From Phycomyces nitens (lineage: Eukaryota > Mucoromycota > Mucoromycetes > Mucorales > Phycomycetaceae), in assembly GCA_022702545.1 (NCBI GenBank), contig JAHRBC010000004.1, forward strand, positions 2,170,001-2,234,000: a DNA stretch of 64,000 nt. The letters are read 5' to 3'. Under the pieces are notes generated by a model. It had not been told where the DNA came from. It was given only the letters and a program-made list of their open reading frames with translations, and searched no databases. A program made the translations under genes and the position numbers. Each line of letters opens with the position of its first letter. The stretch's first letter is position 1. Of the stretch, positions 36,301 through 46,919 are shown one piece after another.

Positions 36301-39300
36301 ATCAGATAATGATGGAACAACCGATAGCCACTTGGAGATTGCAGAGGATAGCTTTATTGAATCCACCGATATTACTGATGAGGTATCTGCTGAACCACCG
36401 TGCAACTCATTAGAAATGCTTGATGCATTTGATAACGAGGAATACTCAAATGGAAGTTCAATGGGCTTGGAAACTTCAGGTAAGAATTTTACTACAGCCA
36501 ATGACTTTTTTGAGAACCGAATTGACACATTGAAAAAATACTAGGTGACATTACCGACTGTGAACCATCCAATGGTTGTTCAAGCATCCCTGAGGAAAAT
36601 TCTATTCAAACTGGTTCTCTGGTTAATGAGATGATCGAAAAACCAATCGAAGAATCGCAAATGCTAAACAGTCTTGAGCACTCAGATAACAATCCAACAA
36701 GAATTGAAGAGGATCATATTGAGGATATTGCTACACCCGACATAGTGTTCGAACCACAAAGTAGACCGCTGGAAAATGTGTACCCATATGATAATACAGA
36801 ATATCCAAATTATTTTCAAAGTACTGTTACTGACGCCTCAACTGAACACCTGTTTGCTACAGAGCAAGTGTGCCAAGAAACACGAATCGAGCCATTAAAC
36901 ATGCTATACACATGTGATGATCCCAGAGCTTCAAGTCAACCTCCAAATATTCTTGATAAAGAAACTTTTGAACAACTTCCTGGCAATGATCAATTATCCA
37001 AAGATCCACCAAACGACCCATTCAGTATGGTATATACATTTGATAATCCCGGAGCTTCAGATCAACCTTCAACCATTCTTGAGGAAGAATCTGCTGAACA
37101 TCTACTTGGCATTGATCAAGCCCCAAAAGAATCGGAAAAAGATCTATTGAGTATGGTTTATACATTTAATACTGAAGAATCTGCATATCAGACTCCAAGT
37201 ATTTGCGATAATACAACTGTTGAACATCTGCCTGGCAATTATCAAGTGTCCAAGGAGCTACCCACCTACCCATTGGATATGGTGTATACCTTTGACAATT
37301 CACTATTTGAACATGATTTTCTTGGCGCTATTGAGAAAGGGCCACTCGAAAATATTGACATTCCAATTGGAGTCTCTGAAGAATCGTCCAGTCAATATAT
37401 GAAAGATACTCAGTACACACCAAGCAATGAACCTGAGGATCAAAGACATCGAATTCCAGAATATAACAAAGCATCATATATAGCCGAATTCAACCAGAAT
37501 CCCACTCAAGAAAACTCTTTGGAAAACCCCTATGCCGACGAAACTATGCTAAGCACCTTTTTGAGCCATGGTAACAATCAACTACAGGACGAGACTTTAC
37601 CAATGTTTCAAGACTCTAGTTTAGCAGCTATTGAGACATTCTTAACCATGAAAGCATCCACAGATAAAACAAACCAAGCATCTAAATCCACGGACAGCTC
37701 GCTCCAAGAATATGAATCTGACAGTAGCTCTGTAGAAATAATCGAAAAAGAGTCTTTGCAACCTGAATGTGTGTCTATAAACGATTATTCGTCAGACGAA
37801 AATGATATCAGTACAATAGATGTCATATTCCGCAAATCTCAACTACAAAACCAAAATACCAATACTGTCGATTCAGAACCCCCGGCTATTGAAAAGGCTG
37901 TTAAAAGTCTAACCACAAGAAATACTGGCAAGAGAATTAACGGTAATAAAAAAGAAGTGTACTCGATTTAATGCTATCCTCCAGATATCAAGAATATTCA
38001 ACATTGTAGACATTTCTATTGAATTATTGACTATATTTTCCCAATTCTCACAACAAAACATTTATAGAATCGAGTCCTCTTGAAAACGTCTCTTTATCCG
38101 AAAATCAGGCAGCATATGATGTCTTTATCTCTGAGCTTGATATAGACCAAATATTACCCACAGTTCCATTGGATTTTTATGAAAAGGATGAGCTGTACAT
38201 GTATGCCTTGCTGAGATCTGTTGCCCCTTCATGTGAGTATAAGCCATGATAATATATAGATGCATAATATCCCTATTGATACTCTTTACCGTTTTTTTCT
38301 AGCTCTTGAGGATTACAAGAATATCCTTCTTCCAGCCAATCGCATTTCGTTTGTGTCTAACCTGAACATTGACAACTACATCAAAGAGTGCATTTTACAC
38401 TACATTTCAAATGACATGAACGGAAAAGTTTCTAGCCAAACTCAATCGCCTTCAGTCACTACAATATCAAACAATGCTCGAAGAAAACTAGATATGTTCT
38501 GGTATCTCGACAATGGAAAATACAAGGTATATTTCAAATATTGTTAAAAACTAGTCAAATGGAGAGAGAGAGAGAGATAAAATGTTCTTTATACATTTAC
38601 TTATAAAGACAAAATGTTAGGAAGCAATGGATATATTCAAATCTACAAAACTTGACACGAATGATGCAACAAGGGCAATTCACAAATTCTCCAAAAATCT
38701 TGAAGCCCTTGACATACCTAGGATATTGACAGAACCAGTATTTACGAATGATACCCCAATTCCACATAAAAAGCAAAAAGTATCATCAGATAAGACGGTA
38801 TATCCTGACCTATCTGGTTTCCAGGTACTTGGTTATTTATTGGATTTATTTGTGTGATGGATCAACTAAATATCTACCTTTTGTAGATGCTCATGGCAGA
38901 AAAAGACTTTCAGTCTTCTATCAACGAACATCGTATCAAGAATATGGCAGACAAGATCCTAAAGAGTAAGTCGATTGTAATAAGGAATACATTTAACTAA
39001 TATATATATATATGATGTATATTATAGATGGTTTGAATAACAAGTCAATTGATGAGTTTGTATCATTGGCATCTACACTGGAGGAACATGACATGCTCTG
39101 CAAGTACTGCTGGGAGAATCCAGAACCTATCAGCAAGCTGTTCATTATGCACGAATCCATCTCAAAGGATCTATATGGGGATGTGCTGATATTGGACGCA
39201 ATGATAAAAAAGGCCGTGACTGAAGATACAATAAAGGTGGACAAGACTATTTACCGGTGCTGCAACATACTTGCCAATGTTGCCAAAGGATGTATTCCAA

Positions 39301-40033
39301 GGATCGTACTTGACCTTCCACTGGAGATCTTTGGACGGCCGCCAGGAAGAGGTAAATTACCCATTTAAATATTTAGTACAAGCGGGTTACACAAACTAGT
39401 CTGGTTGAATATATCAATGTGATATTTGGACCATACCTTGGGTCAATTAAGCATGATGAGCTAGTCAAAAGAGTACGATAGCCTTGCTCTCTAGATAAGA
39501 CAATGGGCTGTAGACTTGCTAAAGTGAGTTATTTAGTATAAATGATAAATCATCTACAAGTATATTCTAACTAAGCATCTTTTAGGGTTGACTGGACAAG
39601 TTTGTGTGACCTAGATGAATAAGAAGATTGAGCATTGGACCAAGAGATCTATTGTACTCCAAGTCTCACTTTTCATTTTTGTTTATCTGTAGCCGGAAAC
39701 CCATTCTTGGGGACAGTCAAAGACAATTCTTTACAGCCGAATGATCCTCAATTCGGTATGAATATGCTACAAATGGCCTTGAAGGCGTCCATAAAACGGA
39801 AAGCGAACCAAGACATGGCAGCTACTACGTTCCCAAGGTACCCTGTGGACATGCAAGACTGGATAATTGGCGACAACCAAGCCAACATTCAGATAGTTCA
39901 TAATAGTCCTCGTCCCAAAGAAATCCAGAATAATGACCATTTATTCTTGAATAAGCGCACGTACAATGATCTCTATACTGTCGACAACGATCCAGAGTCG
40001 TCTGGGCATCAGAACAAGAAGCAAACTCTTTAA
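33360..40033 (+). CDS. Probable ELYS-like nucleoporin with beta-propeller, disordered repeat array and helical domain
   Basis: Multi-exon gene from ATG 33360 to stop at 40033. The N-terminal exons (33360-34940) encode beta-strand-rich blocks with WD-like patterns (HILALGKPDGSALIAVLEF, SDPRMLFGSFKGFARIYRI, TYVAIIMVAGNGLAKLVKYL), as in a propeller. An intron whose donor is at 34881 joins DLIQ in phase to DIQMDSDSSGYM and opens a region of about 1,000 residues that is acidic and disordered. Most of it is the 42-codon repeat array listed below. After an intron at about 37945-38068 comes a helical domain whose block RRKLDMFWYLDNGKYKEAMD is the ELYS family signature (W-x-L-D-x-x-x-Y-x-x-A). The helical part continues to about 39355. 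ELYS recruits the Nup107 complex to chromatin and seeds nuclear pores. The exon junction near 34332 could not be closed in phase, and exons between 39356 and 39690 are unresolved. The ELYS assignment is inference from a few blocks and order. Confidence 0.55.
36047..37310 (+). repeat. 42-codon coding tandem repeat array
   Basis: Within the ELYS-like gene, a motif of the form (S/P)-x-(L/F)-x-M-(V/I/A)-Y-T-(S/F)-D-N recurs at codons starting 36047, 36173, 36290, 36416, 36661, 36775, 36901, 37027, 37153 and 37279. Five of the steps are exactly 126 nt and two more are within 12 nt of it. The remaining step spans the 64-nt intron at 36481-36544 and is longer. Between motifs the units share an acidic linker (for example KIPEEPPSDSLDMIYTSDN). 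The DNA has diverged, while the M-x-Y-T-x-D-N core is kept, which suggests selection on the peptide. Confidence 0.85.
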
Positions 40034-40615
40034 GCCGGTCAGTTCCTTGCAGCCAGATTGTATAGAAAATAGAGATTGGATGCTAACAAAGAAAAAAAAA
40101 ATTGTAGACCCATGAGACGTATTCTACTCTAAGCTCTTGTGAAAATTATAGTAATGAAAATAAATCAAAAATAAAATTAGCAGATTTTAATGATTTAGCA
40201 ATAGATTTGATAGTTGGATATTGATTGCTGATAAGATAGTCTGGCAATTTGTACTGCTTGGACTCCATGACAAACATTGGTAATAAAGCTCATTAGAGCC
40301 AAATATCTGCTATACTCTGGTCGCAATGATGGTGCCCTATCTAGCTGATGTGATTGAAGGCATATTATAATACAATGTCCTTGGGGACAGTCTAGTCTAC
40401 CTGAATGACGTATGTTTCCTGATGTTGGGTTTGGCTTGTGCGCACTATCCCCTTTTTGCTTCTCCGATTGGATTTATGCACAACCTATGAAGTGAGGAGG
40501 AGGAGGTGGACAATGATTCACAAGGTCTCGCCCTATTTGTAAAGCAACTATTTATTTATTCTGCTGAGCAGAATATACACTTGCTCTTTATCCACTTTAA
40601 TTATTTTTCACATCA
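40034..40615. other. Intergenic spacer
   Basis: 581 bp between the ELYS-like stop and the HTH/AT-hook gene. AT-rich at the left. The right end has a GAGGAGGAGGAGG purine tract (about 40494-40506). No coding signal. Confidence 0.6.
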
Positions 40616-41589
40616 ATGACCAAACAAGGAATCTCGGAAGCAGATTGCTGGTTCGTAATCGGTGCTCATCAAGCAGGTGCAACCGAGCGAGAGTGTTCTG
40701 AATTATCTGGCCTTCCAAAGTCCACAACCCACAACATCATCAAGGATTTCAAGAAATTGGGATCGCCTCATTCATCTGCCCTGAGCATGTCTTCTATCCT
40801 AGATGCACCAAGTAAGTGACGATGCTCAAGACCGAATCTCATCTCATTCCTATAGAGAAGAGAAAGGCAGACGGAATTTCAGGAGCAGTAAGTCTACCCT
40901 GATGACGCGTCATTAATTGACCAAGGTGTCTGGATCTATTCTGACAGTTGGGGCTTTTAGAGCACTACCAAGTCTGACAAGAGATCTGTACAACAATCAA
41001 GGAAGCGAGGGCGGCCACGGAAGTATGTTGACGAAGGGTTCTCGACAGCTCTTCTTGTCCGGGATGTTCTGCTCACATCTAGATCTGCACCTGTAATGCA
41101 GGTAAGATCATGAGTTAAATTACCAAGTCTGTGCAGACCCCTTGGAAGTTAAATTAAGACATGCGATTTTTGTAGACCTCACTTGGGGAATTACCTCCAG
41201 GCTCATGTCAGCGTCCTGACTCACCCCCGTTGTCCGAGACTAATGAGAATAATGAGACTGAGGATAGCCCAGATAAGCTTGTTAAGGATGGTTTGGCTGG
41301 TGAGCCCGAGACCGAGTGTCTTCCTCCTACACCCAAATCCCTCCCTTTGGATGACGAGTGGGATGAGGATATAGGTGTACCAGAGGGCTGGTCAATTGAA
41401 GACGATGAAAGGCTACTCAGCCATGTACTTGGGTTGCCGGTTCTAAACAAATGGAAGGAGGTTGAGCCAGAGTTTGGAGACCGGCATCGAGCAGACATGT
41501 GTAGTGAGCGGTGGGATATTTTGAAGAAGCGACTTTTGAACGACGTCTCTTCTCTTGTGAATGAGCTCAATACATCTACCAAGAGCTGA
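40616..41589 (+). CDS. HTH / AT-hook / SANT-like DNA-binding protein
   Basis: Four exons (40616-40811, 40856-40887, 40961-41101, 41176-41589) sum to 783 nt, 260 residues. The N-terminus (DCWFVIGAHQAGATERECSE, LSGLPKSTTHNIIKDFKK) is a helix-turn-helix of the kind that opens Tc1/mariner and IS630-like transposases: a first helix, a G-A-T turn, and a recognition helix with S-T-x-H-N-I-I-x-x-F. Exons 2 and 3 carry a basic linker with an AT-hook core, SRKRGRPRKY. Exon 4 has an acidic linker, then WSIEDDERLLSHVLGLPVLN and DRHRADMCSERWDILKKRLL, a Myb/SANT-like pattern (W...DDE.LL, then S-x-R-W...K-R). No DDE catalytic domain follows, so this is not an active transposase. A nuclear DNA-binding regulator is the likely role, with the HTH possibly co-opted from a transposon. 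The target is unknown. Confidence 0.75.
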
Positions 41590-42081
41590 CGGGATCTATT
41601 CTTGTCACAATGAATTATTACCATGTAATCTTAAACAAACCACGGTGAACATGGAGCAATGCTCTAAAGAAGCAATATACCACACACTACGCTCCAATAA
41701 AATAATGACAAATCAAATGACAGTAAAAAAAAGAGTTTGGTATAGAATATCCAAATTAATTGGCCATTTATTATACTATACTTTAAAAGATCTGTATACA
41801 TATTAGGATAATGGTTTGGATAAGAGCAACTAGATTTGTTCCGAGAACTGGGATTAGAATAAACTAAATTCCAAGCCCAATCGGTGTATTGGTTCCTGGG
41901 AACATTTGGGAGGTGAAAAAGGTTAAAATAAAGCGGTAACTAGTGATCATCTATATTGAATTTTATAGATAAAGAATAGTTTATTTATTGGTAGACACTG
42001 ACCATAAAGCACTTGTAGCATATAGGCCACCCATAAGAACCAGAAAATATATGCATAAAAAATAAAAGGTTGGAAATATCC
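41590..42081. other. Intergenic spacer with copy A of the flanking repeat
   Basis: 492 bp between two convergent genes. AT-rich. Copy A of the imperfect direct repeat lies at about 42012-42055. No coding signal otherwise. Confidence 0.55.
42012..42055. repeat. Imperfect direct repeat, copy A (left of the PD-(D/E)XK-like gene)
   Basis: TTGTAGCATATAGGCCACCC and following AATAAGAAC pair with TTGTAGGCATATAGACCACC and following at 44077-44115. About 30 of 38 aligned bases agree. On the minus strand both copies read (A/V)LMGGLYA. Confidence 0.65.
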
Positions 42082-43985
42082 TTAATCATTTTTAAAAGAA
42101 ATAGTTGGTTTAAAAAGGTGGATATAGTCATGGTATATAAAAGGTTTCTGTGCATCTTTCTCATCAGCCAAACTTGAGACTATAAATGTCTAGTGACAAT
42201 TTGTAAAATGATTATCATTAGCCATATACTTCTTGCCTATATAAATTGAGCACTTTACCTTGAAACTTGCAAGATATTCAATAGTTTCTTCGATACTTGT
42301 ATACAAGTCAGGAGAAGTAGGAAGATTCAACTTTTCAATTTCATAGAATTGATAAGGAAAGGTGTTTTCAAAGTCAAAAGTCATCATGTACAATTCAACA
42401 TTGAATCCGTTAAACACCATACCAAAAGTAACGAATTCTTTTGGGTCCTTGCTCTTCATTATACGGACATGCAGTTGTCTTTTAAGCATTTCAGCTATTC
42501 TAGCCCGATCCTCTTCTGATAATTGAGAGGTGGTGCCTGGGAATTTTATCTCACCACAGCCAACTTCTTGGCCATTTGCAACCAAAACAAAGTCAGTTCG
42601 AACCCTTTTACAGCCTTTATCAGTTGGTAAGATGGAAGGCTTTTCCCTATAATAATATTAAATATAGTTTTGTCAGCTTTGGGTTCATGTAGTCTGTTAA
42701 TATTCAAACGCTCTTACTGACCATTTATATGATAGCACACCATTTGCAGGGAAGAGGTACTTGAACAATGGAGACACATTATCGACTGTAAACCCAATTT
42801 CACTCTTTTTTCCTGGCGCCCGTTTGTCATTCATAATCGTGTCTGTCATATTGCAAAGTAATGTATTTAGGTGCAGCTGACTAGATGTAGTTGCAATAGG
42901 AGGATAATATAGTTGATTTTTCTTCAATTTCTAAATCAATAAATACCCAGGATTAACAAAAATAGAGTATATCTAATAATCTCATGTTTTACTATACCAT
43001 TCGCCATTCTCTGATCTTGCTGTATTCCTGATCATCCAACATTTTAGGACCAAGTTCTTTATCTTTAGATAAACCAACATTATATTTTATGAAAGAAATG
43101 GCCCTGTTTTTTTTGAAACAAGTTAAAAATGTAGTCAATCAATATTCTCATAAAAACTTACAATCTTTCATACAATGAGCTACTGTCATCATATATAAGC
43201 TCTTCTTTTTTGTTTGATCCATATATGTTCACTTCCTGCATTGTCAGAATATATTTTCTGGTTGACAATGCTTTGGAATATTGACCAGAATCATTCGTTT
43301 CAAAAGTGTCATCTGAGATAAATGGATTAAACGCCTTTAATTGAGAAGGGGTGCCCGCAGCAAGGGGATATTCATCGTCAGAGCCACCATTACTATTGTG
43401 ATCTGAATACATGTTAAAGCCAGTATAGGTCAAGTAATGTTTAAATTCAAAGCCTTTTTTTTTAAGAATATATTTGACTTACTGTATTTTCTCTTTTTTG
43501 TGCTTTTAATGTTACGGTTAACTGTCATATTATCAGCTTGGCTAGGTCCTTGATGTTCAACATGTCCATAGTTGATATATTGGGTTATATATTGGTTAAT
43601 CACTTTGGTCTTTCCTTCTTTGTCCTGTAAAGCAAAGGTAAATTAGTATAATTTGAATGATCATACACTATTTATTTATTATTACCTTTGAGCTATTATC
43701 TTTAATAAAGGAGTCCAAGTGTTCCTTTATTTCCTCATTGACGCCAGAAAGATTTCTGATATCCTTGATAGCTTCTTTGTAACTTGCTCTAATTTTTTTG
43801 TTTCTTGGTGGATTTCCAGTCTGGGTTGTTTTGTGTTTTTTATACGACTCATAATCCCATAATCTAAGTGCATTGTTATTAAAGTATTCGAAATTCGGCC
43901 TGTTGGGAAGCTTTATTTTCTTGTCGATATCAATCATTTGAGAAAATAAGGGATAAAGAGGTGTAGATTCCCGTAACCAAAACAT
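42082..43985 (-). CDS. PD-(D/E)XK-nuclease-fold-like protein of unknown role
   Basis: Multi-exon minus-strand gene, start at 43985 (MFWLRESTPLYPLFSQMIDI), stop at 42082 after a 67-nt intron that joins EYLASFK to TFIVSSLADEKDAQ. The N-terminal exons are polar and basic. The C-terminal domain contains KRVRTDFVLVANGQEVGCGE followed by IK, which fits the D...E-x-K core of PD-(D/E)XK nucleases (strand-D-strand-E-x-K). It continues with SEEDRARIAEMLKRQLHVRI and FVTFGMVFNGFNVELYMMTF, a strand-helix-strand layout common to this fold. Similar proteins of unknown role form expanded families in Mucoromycota. Catalytic activity is unproven. Alternatives are a Crinkler-type effector C-terminus or a transposon-associated nuclease. 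Imperfect direct repeats lie on both sides. The first Met is supported by the uninterrupted frame only. Confidence 0.55.
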
Positions 43986-44076
43986 TAGAGCATTAGAAAT
44001 TCAAAATTAATTTAATTTCATTGGCCAAAAATATTTACGTCACAAATATATACTATGCTTCCATATCTCTTACGTT

Positions 44077-44115
44077 TTCTTTGTAGGCATATAGACCACC
44101 CATGAGAGCGAAAGA
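44077..44115. repeat. Imperfect direct repeat, copy B (right of the PD-(D/E)XK-like gene)
   Basis: Partner of copy A at 42012-42055. On the minus strand it lies inside an exon-like stretch SYSFALMGGLYAYKENVRDM, preceded by a plausible acceptor (TATCTTTAG) and followed shortly by a stop, so it may be the last exon of a small unannotated gene. Confidence 0.6.
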
Positions 44116-45499
44116 ATAACTAAAGATATATAAAAGTATATAACAATAATAATAAAACCTAAATAATGACGGAAAAGAAATAAAGTATATGAACGAAAGA
44201 AAAAAGTGATAGTGTTTGACACGGCATGACAGAGAAAAGGAAAAGAGATTATGGGAAAAATCCCAGTAGGGGAAACCGGCTTTTAAGAAAGTAAAATAAA
44301 ACATACAGGTGAAATGATTATATAGAGAAGAAAAAATAATGAGACGTCAGAAATCGAGAATGAATGATGTGCTGACGGCACCAATACTTTAATGGACAGA
44401 GCCAAAAACACTACAAGACAAAAGTAATCATCACTGATTCTCAATCAATAAATTTGGGGGTCATAAAGGACCTCCCTTTCAAAAATAATAATAATGATTG
44501 ATAGACAAGGTTTTGGTTGAATAAACCAGAGTGATAAGGGTGTTGTCAATGTTGTGGGAATATCTTAAGCATTGATAATGAGTCCGAACAACCTGGGATA
44601 CTTGCTATTGTTCCCAACAATATGGCCGTAGCTTTTTCTTTGAGGAAATAGCAGGCAGATTGGTATTGTCTTCTTCTTCTTCTTCCGGTTATATTATTGA
44701 ATATTTAGGAAAAGTATGTTGCTTTGTTTCCACAACATACTTTGACCTTTTTACCTTGTCTAGATAAAAATAAAAAAGGTTAATTGGTAATAATACTATC
44801 TTTTATCTTTTAAATAAATATATTTTGTTTTCTCCATTGCCAAGCTCACACTAAACTAGGCTATTTCGATGCGCCTTCCGAATTAGATATCGAGTAAGGT
44901 GTACCCACTTTTTGACATTATCTTTTTTATGAATTAGTATTATCACAGTTTCCCTCTCAAATTCCCACGTCAATAGCCAGAACATGACTAGTTTAGCATG
45001 GAAAGGTATGAGGGACAATGTAATAGAGAAATTCATTTATATAATATATTCAAAAAATAAAAGCGCGGATTAGAGAGCCCATAACCACATCTTTTCGTCT
45101 TTACACTGTCGACCCTTCCATTGTGTTGGGTACGACATACAACTCAAAATAACTTTTTTTTATTATTGAAAAACCACTACTTAATTTTGGACCTAACAGA
45201 AATATGTTAACTCTAAAAAGCCATATGCATTATTTCCATAAATCATTTGTACACTTTTGAAATTCATATTAGCACACTTTCCAAATACAGATTGACGTGA
45301 TATTTTTTTTGGACATTTTGTGCAAATTTTGAAGTAGACGTGACAAAATCCTTCAATCTCACTTGTAAGAACACTGTTGCATCAGATATCCTAGAAGCGA
45401 GAGTCTCAGACGTGGGACTTTTTTTTCTTACCTTGAATCTTTACTTTTGATAACAGATCAAAGCTATTCAATTAGATTTAGTTTAGAAAAGTATGGTAA

Positions 45500-46110
45500 A
45501 AGGTATATCCATCTTTAGCCATGGCATTTGAGTATGTATACTATCCATAAGGTGCAACTTCCCTTGGAGTACTGACAATAAAGGTTAAAGTAGGGACTAG
45601 TAGCTGTAACAATATTATTGGATATATTGGGAGCACCTGTAATTTTTCCTTTCTTTGGTGCAAATATCGACCTTCTTTAACAAGGGAATATGGCTTCTAA
45701 AAATTGTTGTTATTTTTGTTCTGATCGTTGGCTTAATTACTTTAGCTCGTGTACTCGTTCTTTAACCAAGCTATTGCTATGCAAGTTGATATGAAAAGCT
45801 GATTCATCAACGAGCACACAGTTACTCTTGAAATACATTGTTTGATCCCATCTGACTATCCAATTGTATTTGCTTCAATATTACCCACTGAATCTCTTTT
45901 TCTTGTAATAAAAATGTGCTTTGCTGAATGATAAAGCATATCTTTCTGTCATGGGCATGTGGACTATTTGATTTGGCTACTATACAGACCTCGAACTGAC
46001 CAGTAAGAGTTTTTGATTGTCTTGTCTAAAGTTACAAAAGAATGATCGAGAAACTTGTTTCTCAAATACTTTTGATATTCATGGCTCAAATTTTCTGGTA
46101 GAACAGTCTT
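45500..46110 (-). pseudogene. Decayed IS630/Tc1-type DDE transposase
   Basis: The minus-strand frame contains CVLVDESAFHINLHSNSLVK, which fits the block around the second catalytic Asp in mucoromycete IS630/Tc1-like transposases (C-x-F-x-D-E-A-G-F-x-x-x-x-x-R). It is followed by TIRTKTTTIF, corresponding to the T-R-G...T-I strand. Upstream on the same strand LRNKFLDHSFVTLDKTIKN and FSKAHFYYKKKRFSGN look like remnants of the same gene. Many stops and frameshifts interrupt it. The catalytic Gly/Arg positions are changed. Ends not defined. Confidence 0.55.
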
Positions 46111-46522
46111 GTATCTTACCTATTGTTAGTATCGTTTCTCGTAATTCTACCTGTTGAACTATACCCTGATCTATTTGAAGCCAAGCATATGGAGTTTGAC
46201 GGGCAATATTCAACTTTTTTTTTGTAGATTGAGTAAAAGAAGCGTTCTCTTACGTGTCTAACATTATCTTTACATGTGTCTTCCGTTAAGGTGCAGTTTC
46301 CAGGTCAAGAGTATGTTTGTCGACCTTGGAGGATCTATACATTTTTCGGTTGACTTTAGGTCCATGTAACTGGCATGGTCATGTCCATTGTCCAATGGGC
46401 AGTAATCTTGATTAACCTTTAATCCAATAGGCTCATTTACATATTTACAGTAGATTCGCAAGCTCATTGCGTGTGTTGGGACATCTTTAATATGCAAAAG
46501 AAGATGGCATAGTTTTCCAACC

Positions 46523-46675
46523 GTGCCAAAAAAGATTAATGTGCCAATCTTAATTTGGAAACTGTGGCAATATTAATTTCAAAAGTGTGCCGATTTGAAT
46601 TTGAAAAGCGTGCAATCTTTTTCGGAGAGTGTGCAAATGGTTTATGGAAATGGTGCACTGTATATTGAATATTGG
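46523..46675. repeat. 22-bp-period degenerate tandem repeat
   Basis: Units beginning GTGCC, GTGGC or GTGCA start near 46523, 46541, 46564, 46587, 46609, 46631 and 46653, spaced mostly 22-23 bp, each followed by an AATnTnAATTT-type tail. A 22-bp period is not a codon multiple, so it is not coding. It sits 245-400 bp upstream of the mucin-like gene. Confidence 0.7.
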
Positions 46676-46919
46676 TGTTACAAGCACAATATATGGAGTG
46701 TAACCTCTTTAAACGTGCCCTAATTACCTTTTTTCCAATCACTTATTTCATCTTTCAACTCTGGCTTATTTGTAGTCTTGGCTACCTCTTCTTCCTCTTC
46801 CTCTCCTTGAGCTATCCCTGCCTCCTCCGCCCCACACTCTCCTTCACTATACCTCTATCACAATAGATCCCCTCTCCTCGGAGATAGACTCGACCGACAT
46901 TTTTTAATCTGACAGAATC

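Larger units (their letters stand above)
43986..46919. other. Transposon graveyard between two genes
   Basis: 2.9 kb of AT-rich sequence. It contains copy B of the direct repeat (44077-44115), a possible LINE reverse-transcriptase shred (44851-45036, minus), a decayed IS630/Tc1-like transposase (about 45500-46110, minus), an anonymous 75-codon frame (46270-46497, minus), a 22-bp-period tandem repeat (46523-46675) and a pyrimidine-rich promoter-like stretch (about 46785-46890) in front of the mucin-like gene. Confidence 0.6.
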
